A stretch of DNA of 64,000 nt from Drosophila miranda (Eukaryota > Arthropoda > Insecta > Diptera > Drosophilidae). Each line of letters opens with the position of its first letter. Positions within the stretch are counted from its first letter, which is position 1. A model generated the notes under the pieces. It saw only the letters and a program-made list of their open reading frames with translations, did not search any database and had not been told where the DNA came from. Positions 14,201 through 22,378 of the stretch are shown one piece after another. The stretch is from contig NC_046674.1 of the NCBI RefSeq assembly GCF_003369915.1, positions 22,137,657 to 22,201,656 on the forward strand, read 5' to 3'. Made by a program: the position numbers and the translations under genes.

Positions 14201-14829
14201 GGCAAAGGTAGCAAGTCCAGTGGAGGCGGCAATAACAACGCCTACAGCTTGAACAGGTGAGTAGTGAGTCCGTGCCCCACCACGACATGGGCAAGGGCAA
14301 GGGCACTCCTTTGACACGGAACTCCGTTAACTCCGTTGCTCTTTCTCTCTCTCTCTCTCTGCACAGAGGCGACTCTCAGCGCACTCCATCCATGCTGACA
14401 GCCGTGACGCAGGTGGACGGCACCGGAGGAAGCTCCCGACAGATGCGTGCCTTCCGGCAGCAGAGCTACTACCGCAGCTCGAGCAACGGCTGTGCCGGAC
14501 CACCCTTCAAGGAGCAAGTGGGTCTACTGCACGTGGGTCCAGGGTCCTCCAGTGCCGGTCCCGGCTCTGTGTCCGGCAGCAACAGTGCAACGCCGCAGCT
14601 GATGCGCAAGGGCTCGTCGGTGCGCAGTCCACATCCGCACCTGGCGATCCTGGCCCGGCACCCCAGTTGCCTGCGCGAACAGGAACAGCAGCGCCTTCTG
14701 CTGCAGACAACCCCATCCACTGTCGTTCTCAACTACGACGCCCAGCGCGGGGGTGTAGGCGTGGGTGTGGCCAGTGGAGCGCACCTCACCGCGCTGCTGG
14801 ACAACAACGAGCGGGTGTCGAGCGTGTGA
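8201..14829 (+). CDS. CrzR: Corazonin receptor (GnRH/AKH-type GPCR)
   Basis: Seven-transmembrane receptor for the neuropeptide corazonin at the plasma membrane of neurons and peripheral targets; the family usually couples to Gq. Coding exons are 8201-8974, 12750-12933, 12998-13203, 14108-14256 and 14367-14829, all with GT-AG borders and unbroken phase, giving 591 residues. The N-terminus (about 1-118) has N-glycosylation sites at N28, N34, N48, N66 and N82. TM1 is about 119-144. TM2 contains the LSIAD motif (D171). TM3 follows C198 and ends in DRW (222-224) rather than DRY. C276 is the likely disulphide partner of C198. TM6 carries CWTPYY (369-374) and TM7 carries NPLIY (408-412). The long Ser/Gly-rich tail (419-591) is encoded by exons 4 and 5. 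Exon order and sequence match my recollection of fly CrzR. An AKH-receptor identity is less likely. Confidence 0.95.
8975..12749 (+). other. CrzR intron 1 (3775 nt)
   Basis: Bounded by CAG|GTAAGT at 8975 and a CTCAAG acceptor at 12748-12749, between codons 258 and 259 (phase 0). No nested gene is recognised on either strand. It contains a CCTCCG/CCTCCA hexamer repeat near its 3' end (12557-12614), and AT-rich DNA from about 11560 to 11730. Introns this long often house enhancers, but no specific element can be named. Confidence 0.85.
12557..12614 (+). repeat. CCTCCG/CCTCCA hexamer repeat
   Basis: About ten imperfect 6-nt units with CCTCCG, CCTTCG and CCTCCA variants. Translated, they would give a proline-rich stretch, but the repeat lies inside CrzR intron 1, about 135 nt before exon 2, and no splice signals support it as coding. 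Confidence 0.85.
13204..14107 (+). other. CrzR intron 3 (904 nt)
   Basis: Donor GTGAGT at 13204 after codon 388 (phase 0); acceptor TTTGCAG ends at 14107. No nested gene or RNA is recognised. CrzR intron 2 (12934-12997, 64 nt, phase 1) and intron 4 (14257-14366, 110 nt, phase 2) are of typical fly minimal size. Intron 4 uses a TC dinucleotide run as its pyrimidine tract. Confidence 0.85.
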
Positions 14830-15870
14830 GACGAGCTGGCGATGGCGGCGGCGGCAGCGGTGGAAAATGTGGCGACGGATGGGTCGGAGGACGCGTGTTC
14901 CTGCTGCCATTGCCTGAGCAGGGAGCTGGTGCGGCGGCAGCAAGGTTTCCAAGAGATTCCAGTGCAGTGATGATGTCAGAAGATTAGAGTATCAGAGAAT
15001 CACATAGAGTAAGAGTAAGAGTAAGAGTGAGAGCGAGAGGTGCACCTGGAACAGGATGAGCCATGTGCTAACCATGAGAGCTGAGGCGTCGATGATCAGA
15101 TCACCGAGCCGAGGAACGTGTGGGTAGTTAATACCAATTGAGAGTTAAGTCTTCAAACACAATGGGTGTGCTTAGAGTAGAGTGTTTATTTCTAGCTTGT
15201 ACGGTCTCCTCGCCCACACCGGGGGCAATCCCTGGCAGATGTGGGTGGGAAGGTACTACTCATCGATAAGCAGCGGGAGCCGTCTCGCTTTGTGGCGGCA
15301 GCGATGCAGCTCCAACGATAAGTATTTTAATTAGCCATTAGTCCGTTTCAGAGAGCAGACACATTGAACCTTCTGAAATCAGTCAGTCTGCTTCTATGTC
15401 ATTGCAACGTTGAAAAGTTTGTTAGCGGACGGAATCCTGTCAGATTCGTCCCTCAGTTGTCATTTTCTGAAAATCAATTGTCTAACGCAGCCAAAAACCA
15501 AACAGGGTAATAATTACTTAATACATTTAACTATAAATATATCAATGTGCATTTTTTGGGAGACACGTTTCGCTCTCGAATAGTTCCCCCAATAGCATCT
15601 GCAATAGCATAGCAATAGCAGCCCCCAATATAGCAGCCCCCAACCGAATTTTTAAACAAACATTCATATCTATCCAACGAATTTCCAGAGTTTTGGAATG
15701 CCCTCATTACTTACTCAGAGCCTATTCCTGTTTTTCTTTTACGAGTAGCATTGTTTTAAAATGTATTTACTTGAAGACAATAATGTTTTGATTTTTGAAT
15801 GTCATACGAAAGCCAAATCTCTGCTCAATTTGTTCGAAAAGTTATCCAAGGGAGTTTGAATTGTATGTAT

Positions 15871-15905
15871 ATTGGATTGGATTGGATTGGATTGGATTGG
15901 ATTGG
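15871..15905 (+). repeat. (ATTGG)7 microsatellite
   Basis: Seven perfect tandem copies of ATTGG in the presumed CrzR 3' UTR, about 200 nt before its poly(A) signal. Likely length-variable. Confidence 0.95.
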
Positions 15906-16099
15906 AGGAGTACGGTGCACGAGTACCGTACCCTTTGTAAGCTGATTGCCCCGAAAAATGTGCACGGATCCGGAGGACATCTCTACAGGATTACGTGTAT
16001 GCCCATCTATTCAGCATCCTGATCGCATATTCATGTGCACCGTACGTTGTGTGTACTTATGTATAAATAATCTGTGTCAAATTTGTATAGTTTATTTTT

Positions 16100-16105
16100 A
16101 ATAAA
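16100..16105 (+). terminator. CrzR poly(A) signal AATAAA
   Basis: Canonical hexamer 1271 nt after the CrzR stop, in the sense orientation and with a T-rich upstream region. It is the nearest canonical signal downstream of the coding region. Confidence 0.6.
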
Positions 16106-16120
16106 AACCGAATGATCCTT

Positions 16121-17884
16121 CCGAGACTTTACGAGCCAACTTTTTACGCCCACGCAGAGGCAGGGGCGGAGGCAGAGGCACAGGCAGAGCTCAACACGTT
16201 GATGAACTAGCGCTGGCGGGGGGGCCTATAAATCCACCGGGCTCACGTTCATAGGTCTCCACCCTCCACGCCTAGCATATTACAAAATTTTATGTGCGAC
16301 ACAGGCGGACGCGGACGTGGACGCAGAGACATGGGCCGCTCATCATGATAGGCAACAGCATAACATAGGCGGGGACACTTTAAAAACGTTGGAATCCACT
16401 GCTCCGACGCTGTATCTATCTCGCAGTCCGTGTTCAAATGCTGAACAATGGGGGGGCGTGGGCCTGCCCCCCAATCTGCGGCACGAAGTTTTTGCTCTGC
16501 CGTTGCGCTACGACGGAAACCGGAACCGAATTACCACAAATAATGAAAGTCCTGCGTCCAAAAGAATCCGTGCGGGAGCGGGGCGATGGCCGAAAATGTT
16601 TTTCTCGTCCTGGCCCAAGCAAGGCCCAGGCTAGGCCCAAGCAAACCCCATGCCCCGTTCCCAAGTCAATTATGCGCAGTCAGACGGCGACTTCTCTGTC
16701 TCGTACAACTTTTGATTGCACGATTTTTCACCCAGTATGTATTGCCTGGGTCCAGCAGTCTTTAATGTAAATGCCGTAAGCATCGAGTGCACAGAAATGT
16801 TTTACGAACGAGTATTTCATTTTTAGTACGCATTCTTTCAAACAAAGCAATTCTGGGGACGGATGGATAGCGGAAAGGGACAGCACTTAACGGCCCGTAT
16901 TAGGTACGAGTATGGGCGGAGTGGAGGGGAGGGGAGTGGAGCGGGGGTCCCCAGGAATTAAAAACATTCCGCTGCTCCTCTCCATTTTATTGGCATAGCC
17001 AAAAACTGCTGTTTTTGCTGTCCTACTGGGTCCTACTCGACGAAGCATCACAGTGACAATGCCAATGCCAATTCCAATGCCTGAGGACGGACAGTCATGG
17101 CTGTGACAGCCGCCATTTCGTAGCAGTTGGAAAGCAACACAAAAGGAACAATCGTAAAATGCGAAATATACGTACATACATAAAATGTATGTACATACAT
17201 TAATCGAGACAATTGAGTCTTTTTGTCGGTAGATACCATTCTACTGTGTTCATACATGACCTACTGGGAGTAGACGGGACATCGTCACAGCAATTATACA
17301 ATTTTATGGAGCCATTCCTTTGGCCATTATCAACATGACGCAAACTGAGCGGAGGAGCTGCGACCCACGGTCGCCATTCGGGCATGGAACGGCATTGCCG
17401 CGGCATATCAACATAAAATCGAAAGACTTCCGTGGTCTACCCGAAACCTCAGGCTTGACTCATCAGAAATTGATGAGCCGTAAATAACTCACATAAATGG
17501 ATTCATTGTGCTGCCCACGAGCACTATCGTTAACATAAATATGTATATGTAGTGCATGTATGTATATTTAGTGGTACTTTAGGCACTCCTTCTCTGCGCC
17601 CTAGGTTTCGTTGAGTGTTTTTTCTGTTGCGTTGAATAAAGCTTCGCCTGCTCAATAAATTATTTTGGAAAATACAATATCTAATGCGTATAGCTAAATG
17701 CATTACGTGTCTTACGTGTTGAGTGGTTCTATTATTTTGTATTAAATTTCTTCATTTGCTGTTTCACTTAGGTTTAGGGCGGGAGCCCTAATAAATATAT
17801 GTAATAAAAGCCTTGGAGTACACAAACAAAAAAAAAACGTCCAGAGGAGCTGGACTGAGGTGAGCGTGCTGCAAAGGGGTGCTT
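16121..17884. other. Intergenic/3' flank between CrzR and LSm2
   Basis: CrzR and LSm2 converge across this stretch. No coding exon is recognised. Part of the right end must be LSm2 3' UTR, but no canonical minus-strand AATAAA is seen close to the LSm2 stop; TGTATT near 17735 (AATACA on the minus strand) is only a weak variant. Confidence 0.5.
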
Positions 17885-18322
17885 CTACCGCGTGCTCACC
17901 ACGGCCTCTTTGCGCGCGGCGTCTTGCAGCAGCTGGGTGTCCACCTCCTCGCCGGGCAGCTGGACGTAGCGGACGACAGAGCCGCGGATGAAGCAGTTCT
18001 TCACGCTGAGCATGTGCGGATATTTGTCTGGATCCGTCACACTGATGTCCGTTAGCTTTATATTCAGATACTGGTCCACGGAGTGCAGAGTGCCGCATAT
18101 ACTGTGGATGGGTTGTTGATTGGAGGGAAAAGAAGATGCATGATTTCGGCGGCCGGTTCCACGCACCAAATGCACAGAAACCACACTCACCTGAGGTCAT
18201 TTTTCAGCTCGACGACGACTTCCTTGCCCACCAGAGATTTGAAGAACGAGTAGAAGAGCTGATGGCAACGAGGAAAAGTTCAATTAGCATTGTATATTAC
18301 TTTATTTCAGACTTCTCACCAT
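17885..18322 (-). CDS. LSm2: U6 snRNA-associated Sm-like protein LSm2
   Basis: Subunit of the LSm2-8 ring, which binds the U-rich 3' end of U6 snRNA in the nucleus, and of the LSm1-7 ring, which acts in cytoplasmic mRNA decapping. Three coding exons on the minus strand: the ATG alone (18322-18320), 18258-18191 and 18101-17885. Introns are 61 and 89 nt, GT-AG, in phase. The product is exactly 95 residues, the usual length of this highly conserved protein. It starts MLFYSFFKSLVGKEVVVELK, has the Sm1 motif at about 12-43 (including SVDQYLNIKL, 31-40) and the Sm2 motif IRGSVVRYV at 62-70. The start codon is fixed by the MLFYSFF start of the family and by the donor directly after ATG. A DRE lies 36 nt upstream, typical of fly housekeeping genes. 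Confidence 0.97.
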
Positions 18323-18358
18323 TGTTTTTGTTATTTCTTGCAAATCGATTGATGGATT

Positions 18359-18366
18359 TATCGATA
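18359..18366 (-). promoter_or_regulatory. DRE (TATCGATA) of the LSm2 promoter
   Basis: Perfect palindromic DREF-binding element 36 nt upstream of the LSm2 ATG. DREs normally sit within about 50 nt of the transcription start, so the LSm2 5' UTR is probably very short. Confidence 0.75.
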
Positions 18367-19854
18367 ATATTATAATAAATATTCTACACGTTTGCTACAT
18401 AATGAAAGGAAAAAAGGGTATGGGCAGAACGGGCAGAGAGGCAGAACGGCACAGAAAATGCAACGCATGCAATGTAAAATCCACCCCATTTGCTCAATAT
18501 ACCAGGTTCGTACGAATCTTTTAATTTGCCTTGGCTGTTTTTGCCTGTTGTTGTCCATACTCATGTTTTCGTTGCATTATGAGCATTACCGATATATACC
18601 GATACAAAATCCCCGCTCTATTTAAAAAGCTGCACAACTTGGAAAATAATACTGTTTTTAATTATTCCTGTAGATCTATCTTCTCTGCTAACTTTCACCT
18701 GAACTGCGCTAAAATTCTTCCAGTTTCATTCCATTTCAAATTCGTGAAGTGTCTTTGATACTCCGATTTCGATATTCCAAACATATGGAAACGTACACAA
18801 AATTCCATAAATGCTAGAATTTACTTATCGATATATATTTTCTGTATGTGATATTTTTGTGTGATAGGCGGAACATATCGGAAGCAGAGATGCATTCTAG
18901 CTGTGAACCTTATTTTAGTAGTCTGGCAGCCTTCGACTGGAGAACCACTATTTGGCGGTCTCATTTAAATTCTAATTTAAAATGTTGTCAGCCGCTTAAC
19001 ACCTGGATATCTATGAAAATCTAGTGGTGTGTCTTAGATTATGCTTACATAAACTCGCGATCGGCCTCGACCGGCCTCTCCACAGATTGGGCAAGGAGTT
19101 AACAGAGAAAGAAAAAAGTGTTATTATAGAGGCATGTAAACTTTAACAGCGAGCAGGAACTATCAGAGAAATAACTCCCACGCTGCTCTGCTGTACCCCT
19201 CTCACCACCCTCCTTTAGCCACCCACTCTGCTGGAGTCTTATCCAAGCTTGCATTTTTCCCCCTCCCTCACTCAAAGCGGTCAATAAAATCGTGCGTCTA
19301 GAGGTGCGCGCGAGTCTAAATGCAAATGAAGTGAAAAGTGCAAGGCAAAATGCGGCAAAAACTGAGTGAAAGTGCGAGTGAAAAAGAAAATATGTACCGC
19401 AAGAACAATATAATGAGCGGGAGAATGATAAATGGACAAAAAGTGAGTGACAGATCAAAAGCAACTGAGCAAGCAGTACAAGGCGATAAGCAGTGTAAGG
19501 CAATGGTGCAAACGTAAATGGTCGAAAAACGAGTGCAAGTGCGAAAGAAAAAAAATTAACCGCAAGAACGGCTTAATGACCAAAAAGTTAGTGAAAGGCT
19601 TAAAGTGAGAGCGACAAACAGTTCGGCCATCTACGAGCAGAAACGAAGGCCGGTTACTAAGCGGAGCCTTGCCGTCTTATCACAGCTTACAGCTTCCCCT
19701 AAGGTCACTCATTAAAAGCGGTCAACAAAATCAAGAACAAAACAACGCAGCAAAAGGGAACATCAAATAATATTCAACGCTTATTGAAGTATGGGAACAG
19801 GTGAGTCCTTCTGTATTGGTTCATTCTTTATACTGTTTTTTTTTTCGATTTCTG
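18367..19854. other. Intergenic DNA with possible unassigned 5' exons
   Basis: A second DRE (18826-18833) is followed by a 44-codon open frame (18890-19024, starting MHSSCEPYFSS). Later, ATGGGAACAG|GTGAGT at 19791-19806 looks like a short first coding exon with a strong donor, preceded by A-rich leader-like DNA. I could not connect either to a downstream exon. Both are leads rather than genes. Confidence 0.35.
18826..18833. promoter_or_regulatory. Second DRE (TATCGATA), target unknown
   Basis: Perfect copy of the DREF site 460 nt upstream of the LSm2 element. It is too far away to be the LSm2 core promoter and could mark a plus-strand promoter for an unrecognised transcript. Confidence 0.5.
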
Positions 19855-20370
19855 TACCCGATTCTCAAAATGAGTATAGGGGTATATTAGATTTGTGGTG
19901 AAAATGGATGTGTGTAACGTCCAGAAGGAATCGTTTCCGACCCCATAAAGTATGTATATTCCTGATCAGCATCAATAGCCGAGTCCATTGAGCCCTGTCT
20001 GTCCGAGTCTGTCTGTCCGTCCCTATCAGCGCCTAGTGCTCAAAGACTATAAGAGCTAGAGTAACGACATTTTATATCAGGACTTCCCCGTTTACTTCCG
20101 CCCCCACAAAGAGCGAAAATCTGTGGCATCCACAATATTGAAGATATGAAATAACTAAAAACACACAATCATAGAGAGTGACCATATCTATCAGATAGCC
20201 GAATCTGGATCAGATCGAATCATTATTATAACCGAAAGGAACAAATCAATTTGCGGTCGTTACGCAGCGTTCAGACCCGTTTTCTGTCTCTCTCGCACGC
20301 ACACATTGTCGCTCAATGTAGCCATACTGACTACATATGTATGTATCGGGTATAAATGTAGACTCACAAC
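19855..20370 (+). mobile_element. INE-1/DINE-1 non-autonomous Helitron fragment
   Basis: The stretch has the landmark segments of this abundant fly element in their usual order: CTCAAAATGAGTATAGGGGT near 19863, TAACGTCCAGAAGGAATCG near 19915, the CTGTCTGTCCG run near 20010, CAGCGCCTAGTGCTCAAAG near 20027, and CACAAAGAGCGAAAATCTG near 20105. No coding capacity is expected for this family. The ends are approximate. It lies about 300 nt upstream of a probable testis gene and could contribute regulatory sequence to it. Confidence 0.85.
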
Positions 20371-20664
20371 GTTCCCCCCCGTTCTTAGTATGTTATATAT
20401 ATATGTATATATTATCTATATTTATATACATATGAAGTGTTTATAATTTCTACACATATATTTTCTCGTGTATTCTCCTTTCGTTCCTTAGTTTGGCGGC
20501 CTAGTTAGAATTTATTACAGCAGGCACTTTGTATCCCAGGAGTTTTATATATTATTCATCAGTTTACCTTTTCGATTCTCTGATCTTGGAACGTGTCACA
20601 GCGTTTCCTATCATTTAAGCCTCTTTGCTAGATCAGCATACATATCATTTTAAACACTTTAAAC
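20371..20664 (+). promoter_or_regulatory. Upstream region of CFAP107-like gene A
   Basis: AT-rich DNA with TATATATATG/TATATT runs between the INE-1 relic and the start codon at 20665. It must contain the 5' UTR and promoter of the downstream gene, unless transcription begins in the INE-1 element. I see no unambiguous TATA/Inr pair. Confidence 0.4.
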
Positions 20665-21384
20665 ATGTTACCGGATCAGGAGGCCTATTCGACGCAGGAT
20701 AAGGAGAAGGACGAACGTCACTCCTACACTAAGGAGAAACCTCTGACCTACAGCAGCAATGTGTTGGTCGGAAATTGGTTCAATCAGCGCTATCGAAACG
20801 ACATACGGTACGGGAACACCATACTCCCCGGGCTGACGGCGGAGGAAGCTTGCGAACGGCACAAGACATGCAGCCAAGCCACGTATACGCCCTTCACTAG
20901 AAAGGAAACGCTATACGATCACATCGAAAGCAAGCACCTCATGGAGGGAATCAAAGAATCGCAGAACTCGCGCCAGCCACTGGACCAGGACGATCGGTAC
21001 CTCAATAACTACACCTCCATGAACACCCTGATGTTCAACATGCTGCCCAAGATGCGACTGGACGAGTGCCTACAGATGGAAAATGCAGGTCTGAGGTACC
21101 AGCCCAGCCAGCTCGATGCCACAGAATGTTACGGCAACAACAGTGTACTACGCAATAAAATTCGATGCAAGCTGCTCAGCGAACGCCCGAATCGTGGAGC
21201 TACCAGCTACATGACGGACTTCAAAATCAAAATAAAGCCCGTCGAGCAGGGGCTGGGAGAGTGGACGACCGCTGATAAGGCCACCAAGACGAAGGATCGC
21301 GGCAAGTTTATTTTCATGAATTGTAACATGCACGACGACTTGATGAGCCTTAATATTGAGTCCGCAGTCTCAAAGTACGCATAA
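20665..21384 (+). CDS. CFAP107-like axonemal protein, paralogue A
   Basis: Intronless 239-residue protein. It shares with the tandem neighbour, and with vertebrate CFAP107 (C1orf158), an N-terminal VLxGNW element (VLVGNWFNQRY, 33-43) and a C-terminal TSY motif followed by basic residues (TSYMTDFKIK, 180-189). CFAP107 is a microtubule inner protein of ciliary and sperm-flagellar doublets, so a testis and flagellum role is inferred. Further conserved pieces with the neighbour are the GLTAEEACERHKT region (56-68) and a LPKM/LPQR stretch in the middle. No signal peptide or membrane segment. No canonical poly(A) signal lies between this stop and the start of the next gene 255 nt away, so the two may share a transcript. 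Family assignment rests on short motifs and overall layout. Confidence 0.7.
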   Translation: MLPDQEAYSTQDKEKDERHSYTKEKPLTYSSNVLVGNWFNQRYRNDIRYGNTILPGLTAEEACERHKTCSQATYTPFTRKETLYDHIESKHLMEGIKESQNSRQPLDQDDRYLNNYTSMNTLMFNMLPKMRLDECLQMENAGLRYQPSQLDATECYGNNSVLRNKIRCKLLSERPNRGATSYMTDFKIKIKPVEQGLGEWTTADKATKTKDRGKFIFMNCNMHDDLMSLNIESAVSKYA

Positions 21385-21639
21385 TATATACCATATTTAG
21401 AATGTATACCATACCTACAAACATACATCCAAATCCTTGGCCAACAGAATTCTGCTTGTCTAGTTTTTCAAGTGGGTGGGGGGTGTATAGTAGGTCGGTG
21501 TTCACTTGTTTATCTTTCATCTTAGTTTACTCTTTAATACTCAGTGTCTTTGATAGTTCTGAATTGTTTACTTGTATACATAGTTTTCATCCAGTTGGAC
21601 TCGCAGATAAATTGATTTTCGTATTAGTAAAACAGTAGA
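21385..21639 (+). other. Short spacer between the CFAP107-like paralogues
   Basis: 255 nt with no AATAAA or ATTAAA on the plus strand. It either links two cistrons of one transcript or holds a compact promoter for paralogue B. Confidence 0.5.
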
Positions 21640-22266
21640 ATGCATAGCACAGGCCAGAAGTCCTTGCTGTGTAACATGGCCTCATCGCCGTATGGCAAGG
21701 AGGTGCTGATAGGCAACTGGTCCGAGCGCCGCTATGAGATCGAGGAGAAGAGCAACGCCGCCGTGCCAGGGGTGAGAGCACTGGAGGGCTGCGAGAAGCA
21801 CCAGACCGTCAGCCAACGGACCTACACGAATGCGCCCTTCAAAGGGATGGACACGGTCCAGAATTACTCGGATCAGCGCCAGGAGGCCTTTCAGAACTGT
21901 AGGAAAAACTCGACATCAAGCCTGAGTTTAGTAGACCACATCTCCCTGACGCGGAATTTCACCACCACCAGCACCCTGACCTACGAGGTGCTTCCCCAGC
22001 GGTTCCTCAAGCAAAAGCAGTTGGATACCGGACACTGCGGCCCTCCTCAGCGCCAGCCCGAGATCGACATGCTGCAATCCTTCGGCAATCTGACCAGGAC
22101 CTACAACTATAAAAAGCTTTTCAGGTGCGAGAAGCTACTGGCCCATCTCGCCGGCAAGGCACAGACCACATATAGCTCCTCCTACAACCGGGCGTTAAAA
22201 AGCAAGCCCATCATGGAGTTTGGCCCGGATTACGACGGGGTTGTCAAGTTCGATTTGACCTGCTAG
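21640..22266 (+). CDS. CFAP107-like axonemal protein, paralogue B
   Basis: Intronless 208-residue protein in the same orientation as paralogue A. Conserved elements: EVLIGNWSERRYE (21-33), VPGVRALEGCEKHQTVSQRTY (42-62, aligned to the same segment of A), STLTYEVLPQR (111-121) and TTYSSSYNRALKSKP (176-190). The last element has the basic TxYxSSY layout seen near the C-terminus of vertebrate CFAP107. Likely a microtubule inner protein of the sperm tail; this is inference. ATG at 21640 is the first in frame, and M13 is a possible alternative start. A canonical poly(A) signal follows at 22339. Divergence from A is high, so the duplication is old. Confidence 0.72.
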   Translation: MHSTGQKSLLCNMASSPYGKEVLIGNWSERRYEIEEKSNAAVPGVRALEGCEKHQTVSQRTYTNAPFKGMDTVQNYSDQRQEAFQNCRKNSTSSLSLVDHISLTRNFTTTSTLTYEVLPQRFLKQKQLDTGHCGPPQRQPEIDMLQSFGNLTRTYNYKKLFRCEKLLAHLAGKAQTTYSSSYNRALKSKPIMEFGPDYDGVVKFDLTC

Positions 22267-22338
22267 GTAGCCGGCTAGCCTCAGTTCGGATCAGTGTGGA
22301 CCAGTTGCCCAGATCTTTTCCAAAATTACAGGTGTTTA

Positions 22339-22344
22339 AATAAA
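22339..22344 (+). terminator. Poly(A) signal of the CFAP107-like pair
   Basis: AATAAA 73 nt after the stop of paralogue B. It is also the first canonical plus-strand signal downstream of paralogue A. Confidence 0.7.
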
Positions 22345-22372
22345 ACTACGAAAGCTATATTACAAGATTCAA

Positions 22373-22378
22373 TTTATT
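22373..22378 (-). terminator. Distal poly(A) signal of the zinc-finger gene
   Basis: AATAAA on the minus strand (TTTATT on plus), 29 nt beyond the oppositely oriented AATAAA of the CFAP107-like gene. It is the last canonical minus-strand signal before the neighbouring gene. Confidence 0.4.

Larger units (their letters stand above)
14830..16120 (+). other. CrzR 3' UTR
   Basis: The first good AATAAA after the CrzR stop is at 16100-16105, inside an AT-rich stretch, which implies a 3' UTR of about 1.3 kb. It contains a seven-copy ATTGG pentamer repeat at 15871-15905. No internal gene is seen. The exact cleavage point is inferred. Confidence 0.6.
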
